From Scilla litardierei (Eukaryota > Streptophyta > Magnoliopsida > Asparagales > Asparagaceae), in the NCBI GenBank assembly GCA_030789695.1, contig CM061141.1, forward strand, positions 271,963,655 through 272,027,654: a DNA stretch of 64,000 nt. Reading direction: 5' to 3'. The notes beneath the pieces are model-generated. The model was given only the letters and a program-made list of their open reading frames with translations, did not search any database and was not told where the DNA came from. Both the position numbers and the translations under genes were made by a program. The first letter of the stretch is position 1, and every line of letters begins with the position of its first letter. Shown here one piece after another: positions 1 to 11,396 of the stretch.

Positions 1-1371
1 AGGCCTTGAGTCAGCAGATGTGCCTTTGAAGGACTCCTTCCTGACGAGCATCTTTTTAGTGTTTCCACCTCTCCATGGTATGCTGATATTGTTAATTATC
101 TGGTAACTGGTAAGACTCCTGACACTTGGTCTCTTCAAGACTTTAAAAGGTTCAAGTACGAGGTAAAATATTTCTTCTTTGATGATCCATACTTATATAA
201 ATATTGTACTGACCAAATTGTTAGGAGATGCATTCCTGATCATGAAATAACCAGTGTGATACAATTTTGTCATGATGGAGTATGTCGTGGACACTTTTCA
301 GCGAATAAAACTGTGGCAAAAATCTTGCAATGTGGCTTTTATTGGCCACCTATGTTTAAAGCTACATTTCATTATTGCAAGACTTGTGCTGCATGCCAAC
401 AATTAGGGGGTATTACTAGACGTAACATGATGCCTTTAAACCCCATTTTAGAAATTGAAATATTTGATTGTTGGGGTATAAACTTCATGGGACCTTTCCC
501 ACCTTCATTTGGATATGCTTATATTTTGGTTTGTATTGATTATGTTTCTAAATGGGTGGAAGCTATTCCTTGCAGGTCGAACGACACTTCCATTGTGTTT
601 AAGTTCCTCAAAGAGAACATTTTCTCTAGATTTGGAGTGCCTAAGGCCTTGATCAGTGATGGAGGGTCTCATTTTTGCAACCGCATGTTCGCTACTTTAA
701 TGAAGAGGTTTGGGGTCACACATAAAGTTTCTACGCCATATCACCCCCAAACCAATGGTCAAGCAGAGTTGGCAAATAGAGAGATCAAAGGAATTCTACA
801 GAAAACGGTGAATCCATCAAGAAAAGATTGGAGTTTGCGCTTACCTGAAGCATTGTGGGCCTACAGGACGGCCTACAAAACAATTTTGGGGATGTCACCT
901 TACCGTCTTATTTTTGGGAAGTCTTGTCACTTACCTGTTGAATTGGAACATAGATCTTATTGGGCGATAAAGAAATTGAATTTTGATACTGATTCATCTT
1001 TTTCTTCTCGCAGGTTACAATTATTGGAGCTAGAGGAGCTGAGGAGAAATGCGTACGACAACGCTAAAATATCGAAAGAGAGGATGAAATCCGTCCACGG
1101 CATGATGATCCTACGGAGGGAGTTCACCCCAGGCCAAAAAGTTCTTCTATACAATTCCAGGCTGCACATCTTTCCCGGGAAGCTTCGCTCTAGGTGGTAT
1201 GGACCTTTCACAGTCAAAGAAGTTTTCCCACATGGCGCAGTGCTATTATTGAACGAAAAAGATGGAAGTGAGTTCAAGGTGAATGGCCAAAGATTGAAGC
1301 ATTTTCACGAGCCTTGGACCAAGGAAGCGAGCACCATGGATCTCACAGACCCACCTTCGGGTGGGGACTAA
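1..1371 (+). pseudogene. Athila integrase domain, copy 1 (truncated by window)
   Basis: This encodes the integrase that would insert retrotransposon cDNA into chromosomes. The reading frame runs from about base 47 to a stop at 1369-1371; the first Met is at 256. The zinc-binding part has His-x6-His (HDGVCRGH) and a Cys-x2-Cys (CAAC). In the catalytic core the second Asp (ISDGG) and the Glu (GQAELANRE) are present. The first catalytic Asp, normally in WGIDFMGP, reads Asn (WGINFMGP, about base 482), so the enzyme should be inactive. A one-base deletion near base 46 puts integrase out of frame with the upstream RNase H; copy 2 has the same lesion. There is no chromodomain, as expected for Athila. 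Confidence 0.9.
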
Positions 1372-1406
1372 TCAGGTGTGTTCTTTCCATGATTCCCTCT
1401 TCCTAA

Positions 1407-1446
1407 CATTGAGGACAATGTCTATTTTAAGTTGGGGGGAGGGTAT
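1407..1446 (+). promoter_or_regulatory. Palindrome plus internal polypurine tract
   Basis: CATTGAGGACAATG (1407-1420) can form a 5-bp stem with a 4-base loop. About 10 bases later comes AAGTTGGGGGGAGGG. The same pair occurs in copy 2 (10094-10132) and on the - strand of both reduced elements (13978-14011 and about 39599-39632). A role as a secondary plus-strand primer or RNA signal is inferred. Confidence 0.55.
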
Positions 1447-2699
1447 AACTTTTAGGATTTTTATTTTTTCTCTTTTCTTTTTCCTTTTCTTTTAGGATTT
1501 TATTTTTTAGTTCCCTTTTTGCATTGGAAAAAAAATTTTGAGTTAAAATTTTTTTTTGAGTTAAGATATATCACCGAAATCTATTTTACCTAGAAATGAC
1601 CCTCATGTGATGAAATTTCTCGTTATTTATTCACCACCGTACACTCGTGATTTATTCTCTTCCACCACTATTGTCGAATATTCCAGTCTCATTTGATATG
1701 AATGCAAGTACTTGTGGTGAAATTTTCGTTGATATATCTCAATTGTATGATTAATTGACGACTTAATGAATCTAGAAATTATGGATTAGCAAGTAGTATG
1801 CTTTCATTGGAACACACCAAAGTTCATGCATCAATAATTCATAAAATAATTGGAGCATTGCTTTTCATCTCATATTCATTGCTATTTGCATGCTTTGTGT
1901 GATTTTGGGTAGAAGAATGTACCCCGTCTTTTGAAATGATTAGGATAACCCATTCTTGTGAAAGATTAAAGAAAAGGAAGCTATCTTGCTAAGTTATTTA
2001 TGCACACACAAAAGAAGAAAAAAATGAGATGAATGAAGAGAAAGAAATGAATAAATGTGTTACTAAAGAAATAACTTGGGTGGCTCGAGTAGTACAGTCC
2101 GAGGGGTCCGTCTTGGCCTAATGCCCTATTATCGTCCGATTTGGGAGCCATTGACTGGAACCTCAATTATTTGATGGAGCGATTCAAGTTATACATTTTT
2201 TCTGCGAATGTTGCTTGATGCGCGTTACGCAGAACTATTAAAAAAAAGAGAAGGAAAAGAAGGAAAACGTGTGCATAATTAGCAAGGCAAGAGAACTTCC
2301 AAAGCTTAAAGAAAACACAAGATGTGGTGTGATTCCCAATGAATGAAGATTGACGAGTGTATGTCTTGATACCATCCTATTTTTGATGCTTGCCTTGCAT
2401 GAAAAATCTACGCTCCAAGTTAAAATTTTTGAGTGAACGGTGTGGACCATTGATTTTGTATACTATGAGCCATGAAGTAATGGATAGTGAATTTAAGTCT
2501 ATTTTATAACCATTTGAGAAACTTGACACTCATGTTTGAAAACCCACAAGTACCATTACTTGATGAGCTTGAAAATTTTGATATTAGTGTGTGGTTATCT
2601 CTTTTGTCGTTGTAGTATGATGGTGAATGATTTGAGATCTGATAAGGTGATCTAGGTGTATTTTTAATCGCTCTTTTTGCTAGAGACTAGCAAAACGCT

Positions 2700-2710
2700 A
2701 GTTGGGGGGG
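2700..2710 (+). promoter_or_regulatory. Polypurine tract (PPT) of Athila copy 1
   Basis: AGTTGGGGGGG ends exactly where the LTR starts with TGTGATTCGG. A purine run next to the 3' LTR primes plus-strand DNA synthesis. In copy 2 it is shorter (11387-11396). Confidence 0.85.
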
Positions 2711-4512
2711 TGTGATTCGGGTTCAATATTACATATTTTACCCGCCATATAGCCCTATTTTGTGCTCATGTGATGCTACAATGTTCTCTAACTCATACGT
2801 ATTTTGTACACAATTATTTATTAGAAAAAACACTCTATTTGAGTACAAAACAGTAATTAACAGAGTATTTCTACACTTCTTATATTTTTCCTAGCTTGGT
2901 CTCGATCTCACGATTCCAACGACTATTTATTTGTATTTTTCTGAGATCTGTGCTAATTACTGTGTATTTTTGAATGCAGAATACCAATTAAAGGGGGAAA
3001 TACGCACGAAATACGGCAGAAAATACGAAATACGGGCCACGTGGCCAAATCGTGGCCGCGCAATCTTCATCCGACGGCCCAGATCAGAGTAATCCGATTT
3101 CTAATTCGAATTCTGAGCGGGCGAAATATCGACCGTTCGATTCAGATCGAACGGCTCCTATCTCCCCGTCCTCGTATTCGAAGAGCAGTCACATGGCAGC
3201 ATCGCAAGCTTCCCCGCTCGAATCGAACGGTCCAGGCGACGAGATGAAATGGGGCGACGTTGCTCGATCTGAGCCAACCATCCTGAATCCAACGGTGATC
3301 TGAAGCGACGGAGAGCGGGCGACGTGGCGTTCCGTGAGCCTTCCGATCAAGATCCAACGATCGACATCAACTCCACACGCGATTCAGATTCGATTTCATC
3401 CCGGCCGTCTGATCAAGATCCGACGGTCGAGATTCCACCCGAAGCGAAGTCGGTCGAGATCGAAGAAACGGGCGTGGATCCGACATCTTGGGACACGTGG
3501 CTTCACGAGGATTAATCCCGCTTGATCCTACGGCGGAGAATTGCGCCGACGTCACGGATCGGGTTCGGGTGCTATCGGGTGCGGATTTTGAACCCGTTAG
3601 CAACTTAAACCCGCAATGCCTATTATTTAAGCGTATTCTAGGGGTTTTGGGCGTATTATTGGCGTATTGGAGCACCTAGGAGCCGATTTTCCTCTCTGAA
3701 AAATTCTGTAAATTTCCAGAGGCTGTTCTTCAGTTTTCCAGAGAGTTTGGAGTCTAAAAGTGGAGATTTGGTGATATTTTCTTAAACTTATACCCCGTAT
3801 TTGGGTGTTTTTATACGTATTTTGAACTATATTTGATTGTATTGTGTAGAACCATGCTATATATGATGAAATCTCTGTTTATTTTTAGTATGAGTAGCTA
3901 AATTTCTATTGTGCATGGTATGGCGTAGTTAGCAGATGTGATTCGTATTCGTTTGGTTGTATTATTGCGCTAAAATTGCATGTCGATAAAGTTGTGATCT
4001 TTAGCTTAAAAATCCACTTTTTCATATTCCAAAAGAATTGATTTAGTAGATGATCGCCCCACAAGGGTGAGTTTTTGATCTCTCCAAAAGAGAGCTTCAT
4101 ATCTTATTTCAAAGATTATAACTTTAGCGACAATATTATTGAAATTTGTGCTTGAACCCCCAAAAGGGTATATTCCGATGAATTGCTCCCAAAAGGAGAA
4201 TTTATTGAGTTATAATAAACCAACCAAATAAATACGAATCATTGATCCTAATGAACCCATACCATGTGCATATTTCTCATTGATATTTTCACGTATTCTC
4301 ATTGTTCGTATCGTTCACGTATTCACAATTCACCATCAAACACATCCACACCACCACCACTAAAGTGTTTAGTTTCTCTACGTTGGCTTTCTAGTTGATT
4401 CAGTCTTGTGGTTTCAACAGATTTCTCTCGAGGATTCGACATCTGGACTCCCAGATTTTACTACTTGTACGGACTCTTGCGCTTGAGAGAGAGCACCTTT
4501 TTGGTCCCACCA
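2711..4512 (+). repeat. Athila LTR 1 (1802 bp)
   Basis: The LTR begins TGTGATTCGG and ends CCCACCA, so it has the usual TG...CA ends. A polypurine tract lies on its left and a tRNA-Asp primer site 7 bases to its right. It has the same length as, and near identity to, the LTR at 11397-13198. U3 holds palindromic motifs at 3060-3530 and a TATA-like TATTTAAG at 3624-3631. The many 60-100 codon ORFs inside it on both strands look like chance ORFs in GC-rich U3. Confidence 0.93.
3060..3631 (+). promoter_or_regulatory. Athila U3: palindromic GATC/ACGG motif cluster and TATA box
   Basis: This GC-rich stretch repeats GATC- and ACGG-containing words. It includes a perfect 9-bp inverted repeat CCGTTCGAT-N4-ATCGAACGG at 3133-3154. 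The cluster ends just before TATTTAAG (3624-3631), the likely TATA box. In LTR 2 this box has mutated to TATTTTAG. The divergent LTR of element A has the same layout on the - strand, with the 9-bp palindrome at 36469-36490 and the TATA box at 36004-36011. A function as promoter and enhancer is inferred. Confidence 0.6.
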
Positions 4513-4519
4513 AGTTTTT

Positions 4520-4537
4520 TGGCGCCGTTGCCGGGGA
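4520..4537 (+). promoter_or_regulatory. Primer binding site, tRNA-Asp
   Basis: TGGCGCCGTTGCCGGGGA lies 7 bases after the LTR end. It is complementary to the 3' end of plant tRNA-Asp(GUC) with its CCA tail. It primes minus-strand cDNA synthesis and is typical of Athila-type elements. Confidence 0.93.
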
Positions 4538-4653
4538 GAACGGTTTGTTACTACGGTTTATTTCATTCAGAGGACCTTCGGTGAGATCATTCCACTTTAT
4601 TGTATATAATTTTTGTTTGCTTTCATATATAAAAAAAATATTTGTGCTAGTTT

Positions 4654-7600
4654 ATGTGGCATAGGACTCCTAGGACACATAGATTGACTCGACGTTTTGA
4701 TATGGCTAATAATAATATGGATGAAAATTTTAGCAACAACAACGAAAATAATGTGCAACCTGGAGTGCCTAGGACTTTAAAAGATTTACTCAGACCCACT
4801 AGGACTAGCACTCCTTCATGCTTTGTTTTACCTAACGATGCAAATTCTTTCAATTTTAAACCTGGGGTGATCCAACTCTTACCCACCTTTCATGGGTTAG
4901 ACAAGGAAAATCCATATCTTCATATTAAAGGATTTGAGGAGGTGTGCTTGACATGCTTTGATGGGAAAACTAGCGAGGATACAGTATATCTTAAACTATT
5001 CCCATTTTCATAGAAAGACAAAGCTAAGAATTGGTTGAATGCATTGCCATCACATTCTATTACTACATGTATTGATTTGCAGGATGAATTTCTAAAGAAG
5101 TTTTTTCCTATTCACAGGACACAGGGACTGAAGCGGCAGATCATGAACTTTGCCCAGAAAAGCGAGGAGACATTCTACCAGGCATTTGAAAGGTTCAATG
5201 AGCTGTTGCTTGCATGTCCACACAATGGCTTCGACAAAAGCAGGATTATTGGCTTCTTCTACGATGGACTGCAGCCGCAGATGAAGCAATTTGTAGAGAT
5301 GGTGTGCAATGGAGGTTTCTTTGATAAAGAGCAAGATGAAGCTTGGACGTACCTGGAGGAGATAGCAGAAAATGCGCAGACATGGGATACTACTTCAGAC
5401 TACGAGAGAGGAGGCCACTCTGCACCATCCCAGCCTACACGAGGAGTGGTATTCAATTTGAAGCAAGAGGATGCGTTGGAGGCAAAGATGGAGGCCATGA
5501 TCTCAAACAAGCTTCATGCCATGAATTTGAAAGAGGCCAAAGCAGTTGAGATAGAGCAGACTTGTGCACTTTGCGACGTTGGAGGCCATGACACCAGTGC
5601 CTGCCCCACACTTCCAGCTTTGAAGAGCATGCTAGGCAATCCGACGGGGGTGAACCAAGTGTCCACCAACTACCAGGGCTTCAATTCCAACAACAAGGGG
5701 TGGCACAACAATCCTAATTTAAATTGGGGCCCCAATCAGCAACCTCAGCAGCAGGCTCCACCAACATTCAGACAAAATCAATACAACAACAATTATCAAG
5801 GTGGGAGCCAAAGGAGAGACCATGAGCCAATGCCACAACAGCAGATGCAACCATTTGGTGACGCACTTCAGCAGCTCATTCAATTACAACAAGCCCAAAT
5901 GCAGCAACAACATGCTCAATTTCAGGCTCAGCAGACGCAAAATCAGCAGATGAACGAGAGCTTGGCGAGGCTTACAGCGACATTGGAGAAAGGTAAGCTT
6001 CCATCACAATCAATTCCAAATCCTAATATGGGCTCATCTTCTTCTGCATGTAATAATATGAAGCCATGCCAAGCTGTGTCCACTTTGAGGAGTGGAAAAG
6101 AGATTCAGAAGCCTGACCCACCAAGCAGAGAAGCTGAGCAAGAAGAGGGAATTCAGACCCAAGAAGAGGAAATTCAGGAGCAAGAGGAGGTGCAGGAAAA
6201 GGGCACGGAAGTGGGTTTGAGCAAAAATGTCATTAAAGAGAAGGAACCCGCAGCATATGTACCTGCAGCACATTTCCCTCATCGGCTACTTCAGAAAAAC
6301 AAAGATAAGTATCAAACTGAGATTCGTGAAATTTTTCAGAAGTGCCAGATAAATATTCCATTGCTTGATGCTATTAATCAAATACCTGCCTATGCTAAAT
6401 TTTTGAAAGACTTGTGCACGGTTAAGAGAAAATTGAATGTGAAAAAGAAATCATTTTTGACTGAACAGGTTAGCTCTATTGTGCAACAAAATACACCACC
6501 TAAATTTAGAGACCCTGGATCACCCACCATCACTTGCACCATTGGCACTAAAAAGATTGGAAATGCTTTATTGGGTTTAGGTTCTAGTGTCAATATCTTG
6601 CCATATCCTATTTTTGTGCAGCTTGGGTTAGGACATCTAAAGCCTACATCTGTTATATTGCAACTTGCTGGTAGATCTATTAAAGTTCCAAAGGGATGCA
6701 TTGAGGATGTCCTCGTTCAGGTGGACAAATTTTACTACCCCGCGGACTTTATAGTTCTAGACATCCAAGGACCCCAAACTGCCAATGCTACTCCTATCAT
6801 TCTAGGTAGACCATTCCTAGCGACATGCAATGCTTTAATAAATTGTAGGGATGGTCAACTGAAAATTACTTTTGGCAACATGACTTTGGATTTGAATATT
6901 TTTAATACTTGCAAGTTGCCACATGTGGATGATGAGGTTGAGAAGGTGTATATGATTGATTCGTTGGTGGATGATTATATTTGTTCTGAATTTTGTGATG
7001 ATGCTTCTATTGTTGAGACTTTTATTGGTGATTCTGATGACATATCTTTTGTGCAGGAGAACGTGAAGGAGCTGAACGCAGTATGGGAGCCTAGGTTCGA
7101 GGCTTTGCCACCTAATGCATCAATTCAAATTTCATCAGAGGTGGAGGATCCAAAGCCCGAATTGAAGCCACTTCCTGAATATCTCAAGTATGCCTTCCTA
7201 GGAAACGAAAACAGCTTCCATGTGGTAATATCTTCTAAACTCTCTTTAGAACAGGAAAGATCTTTACTTGATGTGCTAAGAAAGCATAGAGGTGCTATTG
7301 GTTGGTCCATTGCTGACATAAAAGGTATTAGCCCTATTGTATGCATGCATCACATTTATTTGGAGGATGACGCCAAACCCACTAGAGAAATGCAACGTAG
7401 GTTAAATCCAACATTAAAAGAAGTGGTGAAGGGCGAGGTTCTAAAATTATTGGATGCAGGCATTATTTATCCTATTTCAGACAGTAAGTGGGTTAGTCCT
7501 ACACAGGTTGTTCCTAAAAAGTCTGGCCTCACCGTGGTTAAAAATGAGAATAATGAGCTTATCCCAGTTAGAGCCACCACAGGTTGGAGGATGTGCATAG

Positions 7601-8793
7601 ACTATAGGAAATTGAACTCCCGAACTAGAAAAGATCATTTCCCTCTTCCATTTCTTGACCAAATTTTAGAGAGGGTGGCTGGACATGAGTACTATTGCTT
7701 TCTAGACGGTTATTCAAGTTATTATCAGATTGAGATTGCACCAGAGGATCGGGAAAAGACTACTTTTACCTGTCCCTTTGGTACTTTTGCATTTAAAAGA
7801 ATGCCGTTTGGTTTATGTAATGCTCCAGCTACTTTTCAGCGATGCATGCTCAGTATTTTTGATGATATGGTTGAGAAAATTGTTGAGGTATTTATGGATG
7901 ATTTTTCAGTATATGGTAGCTCTTTTCATGATTGTTTAACTAACTTGGCTCATGTTCTTGACAGGTGCATTGAAAAGAATCTCCTATTGAATTGGGAGAA
8001 GTGTCATTTTATGACCACAGAGGGACTTGTCCTTGGTCACCTGGTTTCTAAAGATGGTATACAGGTAGACAGAGCCAAGGTAGTGGTAATTGAGAAGCTA
8101 CCAAGTCCTAAATGCGTGAAGGACATCAGATCATTTTTGGGACATGCAAGATTTTATAGGCGATTCATCAAAGATTTTAGCGCTATATCTCGCCCACTTT
8201 GCAACTTACTAACTCTAAATGAGGATTTTATTTGGACACCAGAGTGTCAAATTTCTTTTGAAACTTTAAAGAAGTTGCTGATTTCTGCTCCCATTTTACA
8301 GGTACCAGACTGGTCCCTACCATTTGAAATAATGTGTGACGCGAGCAATTACGCAGTTGGTGCAGTCCTAGGCCAAAGAAAAGACAAAGTTCCAGTGGTG
8401 ATTTACTACGCTAGCAAGACATTAAATGACGCTCAGAAGAACAATACGACCACAGAGAAGGAGTTGCTGGCTGTAGTATTCGCGTTGGAAAAATTCAGGA
8501 GCTATAGTCTGGGATCACCTATTTTGATATATACTGATCACTCTGCTTTAAAATATTTATTGTCTAAAAAAGATGCTAAGCCTCGATTGATACGATGGAT
8601 TTTATTGTGGCAGGAGTTCAATGTCATAATCAAGGACAAGAAAGGCGTGGAGAATCTAGTAGCTGACCACTTATCACGATTGACAATAGGCCTTGAGTCA
8701 GCAGATGTGCCTTTGAAGGACTCCTTCCTGACGAGCATCTTTTTAGTGTTTCCACCTCTCCATGGTATGCTGATATCGTTAATTATCTGGTAA
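4654..8793 (+). pseudogene. Athila gag-protease-RT-RNase H, copy 2
   Basis: This is the polyprotein of the only full-length Athila unit in the window. Gag runs from about 4654 (alternative Met at 4702) and contains a zinc knuckle CALCDVGGHDTSAC (CX2CX4HX4C, about base 5560) followed by a Gln/Asn-rich linker. The protease motif near 6571 reads LGLGSS where Asp-Leu-Gly is expected, so the catalytic Asp is replaced by Gly. RT follows, with MCIDYRKLN near 7591 and the catalytic FMDD near 7890. RNase H has CDASNYA near 8338 and ends VADHLSRL. A TAG at 5011-5013 splits gag; the third tandem copy has TTG (Leu) there. A one-base deletion near 8733 shifts into integrase. Lineage: Athila, from FLGHARFYRRFIKDF and the lack of a chromodomain. 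Confidence 0.9.
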
Positions 8794-10058
8794 CTGGTAA
8801 GACTCCTGACACTTGGTCTCTTCAAGACTTTAAAAGGTTCAAGTACGAGGTAAAATATTTCTTCTTTGATGATCCGTACTTATATAAATATTGTACTGAC
8901 CAAATTGTTAGGAGATGCATTCCTGATCATGAAATAACCAGTGTGATACAATTTTGTCATGATGGAGTATGTGGTGGACACTTTTCAGCGAATAAAACTG
9001 TGGCAAAAATCTTGCAATGTGGCTTTTATTGGCCAACTATGTTTAAAGCTACATTTCATTATTGCAAGACTTGTGCTGCATGCCAACAATTAGGGGGTAT
9101 TACTAGACGTAACATGATGCCTTTAAACCCCATTTTAGAAATTGAAATATTTGATTGTTGGGGTATAAACTTCATGGGACCTTTCCCACCTTCATTTGGA
9201 TATGCTTATATTTTGGTTTGTATTGATTATGTTTCTAAATGGGTGGAAGCTATTCCTTGCAGGTCGAACGACACTTCCATTGTTCTTAAGTTCCTCAAAG
9301 AGAACATTTTCTCTAGATTTGGAGTGCCTAAGGCCTTGATCAGTGATGGAGGGTCTCATTTTTGCAACCGCATGTTCGCTACTTTAATGAAGAGGTTTGG
9401 GGTCACACATAAAGTTTCTACGCCATATCACCCCCAAACCAATGGTCAAGCAGAGTTGGCAAATAGAGAGATCAAAGGAATTCTACAGAAAACGGTGAAT
9501 CCATCAAGAAAAGATTGGAGTTTGCGCTTACCTGAAGCGTTGTGGGCCTACATGACGGCCTACAAAACAATTTTGGGGATGTCACCTTACCGTCTTGTTT
9601 TTGGGAAGTCTTGTCACTTACCTGTTGAATTGGAACATAGATCTTATTGGGCGATAAAGAAATTGAATTTTGATACTGATTCATCTTTTTCTTCTCGCAG
9701 GTTACAATTATTGGAGCTAGAGGAGCTGAGGAGAAATGCGTACGACAACGCTAAAATATCGAAAGAGAGGATGAAATCCGTCCACGGCATGATGATCCTA
9801 CGGAGGGAGTTCACCCCAGGCCAAAAAGTTCTTCTATACAATTCCAGGCTGCACATCTTTCCCGGGAAGCTTCGCTCTAGGTGGTATGGACCTTTCACAG
9901 TCAAAGAAGTTTTCCCACATGGCGCAGTGCTATTATTGAACGAAAAAGATGGAAGTGAGTTCAAGGTGAATGGCCAAAGATTGAAGCATTTTCACGAGCC
10001 TTGGACCAAGGAAGCGAGCACCATGGATCTCACAGACCCACCTTCGGGTGGGGACTAA
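8733..10058 (+). pseudogene. Athila integrase, copy 2
   Basis: Integrase continues from the frameshift near 8733; the first Met is at 8943. It is almost identical to copy 1, with only a few amino-acid differences, and shares both the one-base deletion upstream and the Asp-to-Asn change in the first catalytic motif (WGINFMGP, about base 9169). The His/Cys zinc-binding part, the second Asp (ISDGG) and the Glu (AELANRE) are intact. The protein ends in a short tail (TDPPSGGD). The shared lesions mean both copies descend from one already damaged element. Confidence 0.9.
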
Positions 10059-11396
10059 TCAGGTGTGTTCTTTCCATGATTCCCTCTTCCTAACATTGAG
10101 GACAATGTCTATTTTAAGTTGGGGGGAGGGTATAACTTTTAGGATTTTTATTTTTTCTCTTTTCTTTTTCCTTTTCTTTTAGGATTTTATTTTTTAGTTC
10201 CCTTTTTGCATTGGAAAAAAAAATTTTGAGTTAAAATTTTTTTTTGAGTTAAGATATATCACCGAAATCTATTTTACCTAGAAATGACCCTCATGTGATG
10301 AAATTTCTCGTGATTTATTCACCACCGTACACTCGTGATTTATTCTCTTCCACCACTATTGTCGAATATTCCAGTCTCATTTGATATGAATGCAAGTACT
10401 TGTGGTGAAATTTTCGTTGATATATCTGAATTGTATGATTAATTGACGACTTAATGAATCTAGAAATTATGGATTAGCAAGTAGTATGCTTTCATTGGAA
10501 CACACCAAAGTTCATGCATCAATAATTCATAAAATAATTGGAGCATTGCTTTTCATCTCATATTCATTGCTATTTGCATGCTTTGTGTGATTTTGGGTAG
10601 AAGAATGTACCCCGTCTTTTGAAATGATTAGGATAACCCATTCTTGTGAAAGATTAAAGAAAAGGAAGCTATCTTGCTAAGTTATTTATGCACACACAAA
10701 AGAAGAAAAAAATGAGATGAATGAAGAGAAAGAAATGAATAAATGTGTTACTAAAGAAATAACTTGGGTGGCTCGAGTAGTACAGTCCGAGGGGTCCGTC
10801 TTGGCCTAATGCCCTATTATCGTCCGATTTGGGAGCCATTGACTGGAACCTCAATTATTTGATGGAGCGATCCAAGTTATACATTTTTTCTGCGAATGTT
10901 GCTTGATGCGCGTTACACAGAACTATTAAAAAAAGAGAACGAAAAGAAGGAAAAAGTGTGCATGATTAGCAAGGCAAGAGAACTTCCAAAGCTTAAAGAA
11001 AACACAAGATGTGGTGTGATTCCCAATGAATGAAGATTGACGAGTGTATGTCTTGATACCATCCTATTTTTGATGCTTGCCTTGCATGAAAAATCTACGC
11101 TCCAAGTTAAAATATTTGAGTGAACGGTGTGGACCATTGATTTTGTATACTATGAGCCATGAAGTAATGGATAGTGAATTTAAGTCTATTTTATAACCAT
11201 TTGAGAAACTTGACACTCATGTTTGAAAACCCACAAGTACCATTACTTGATGAGCTTGAAAATTTTGATATTAGTGTGTGGTTATCTCTTTTGTCGTTGT
11301 AGTATGATGGTGAATGATTTGAGATCTGATAAGGTGATCTAGGTGTATTTTTAATCGCTCTTTTTGCTAGAGACTAGCAAAACGCTAGTGGGGGGG
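10059..11396 (+). other. Athila 3' non-coding region, copy 2
   Basis: This is the counterpart of 1372-2710, nearly identical, with the palindrome CATTGAGGACAATG at 10094-10107, a G-rich tract after it, and the LTR-adjacent polypurine tract at 11387-11396. I see no coding sequence. Confidence 0.75.

Larger units (their letters stand above)
1..2710 (+). mobile_element. Athila-like element, tandem copy 1, 3' internal part
   Basis: This is the 3' part of the internal region of a Ty3/gypsy Athila-like retrotransposon, cut by the window edge. Base 1 matches base 8688 of the next copy, and the two stay nearly identical base for base through integrase, the 3' non-coding region and the LTR. It runs directly into a single LTR that also serves as the 5' LTR of the next copy, so the copies form a head-to-tail array with a period of about 8.69 kb. 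The lineage call rests on the RT/RNase H type of the neighbouring copy and on the tRNA-Asp primer site. Confidence 0.9.
1372..2710 (+). other. Athila 3' non-coding region, copy 1
   Basis: About 1.3 kb of AT-rich DNA lies between the integrase stop and the LTR. No long ORF is present, so the env-like gene found in some Athila elements is absent. Near its 5' end, at 1407-1446, a short palindrome (CATTG-AGGA-CAATG) precedes a G-rich tract, and a second G-rich tract abuts the LTR. The remainder shows nothing I can name. Confidence 0.7.

Noticed and set aside
3040..3680. Overlapping ORFs of 60-100 codons on both strands
   Set aside because: They lie in GC-rich LTR U3 DNA, recur identically in the second LTR, overlap in several frames and show no domain.
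4520..4537. tRNA-Asp gene fragment
   Set aside because: Only the 18 bases complementary to the tRNA 3' end are present, directly after an LTR, which is a primer site.
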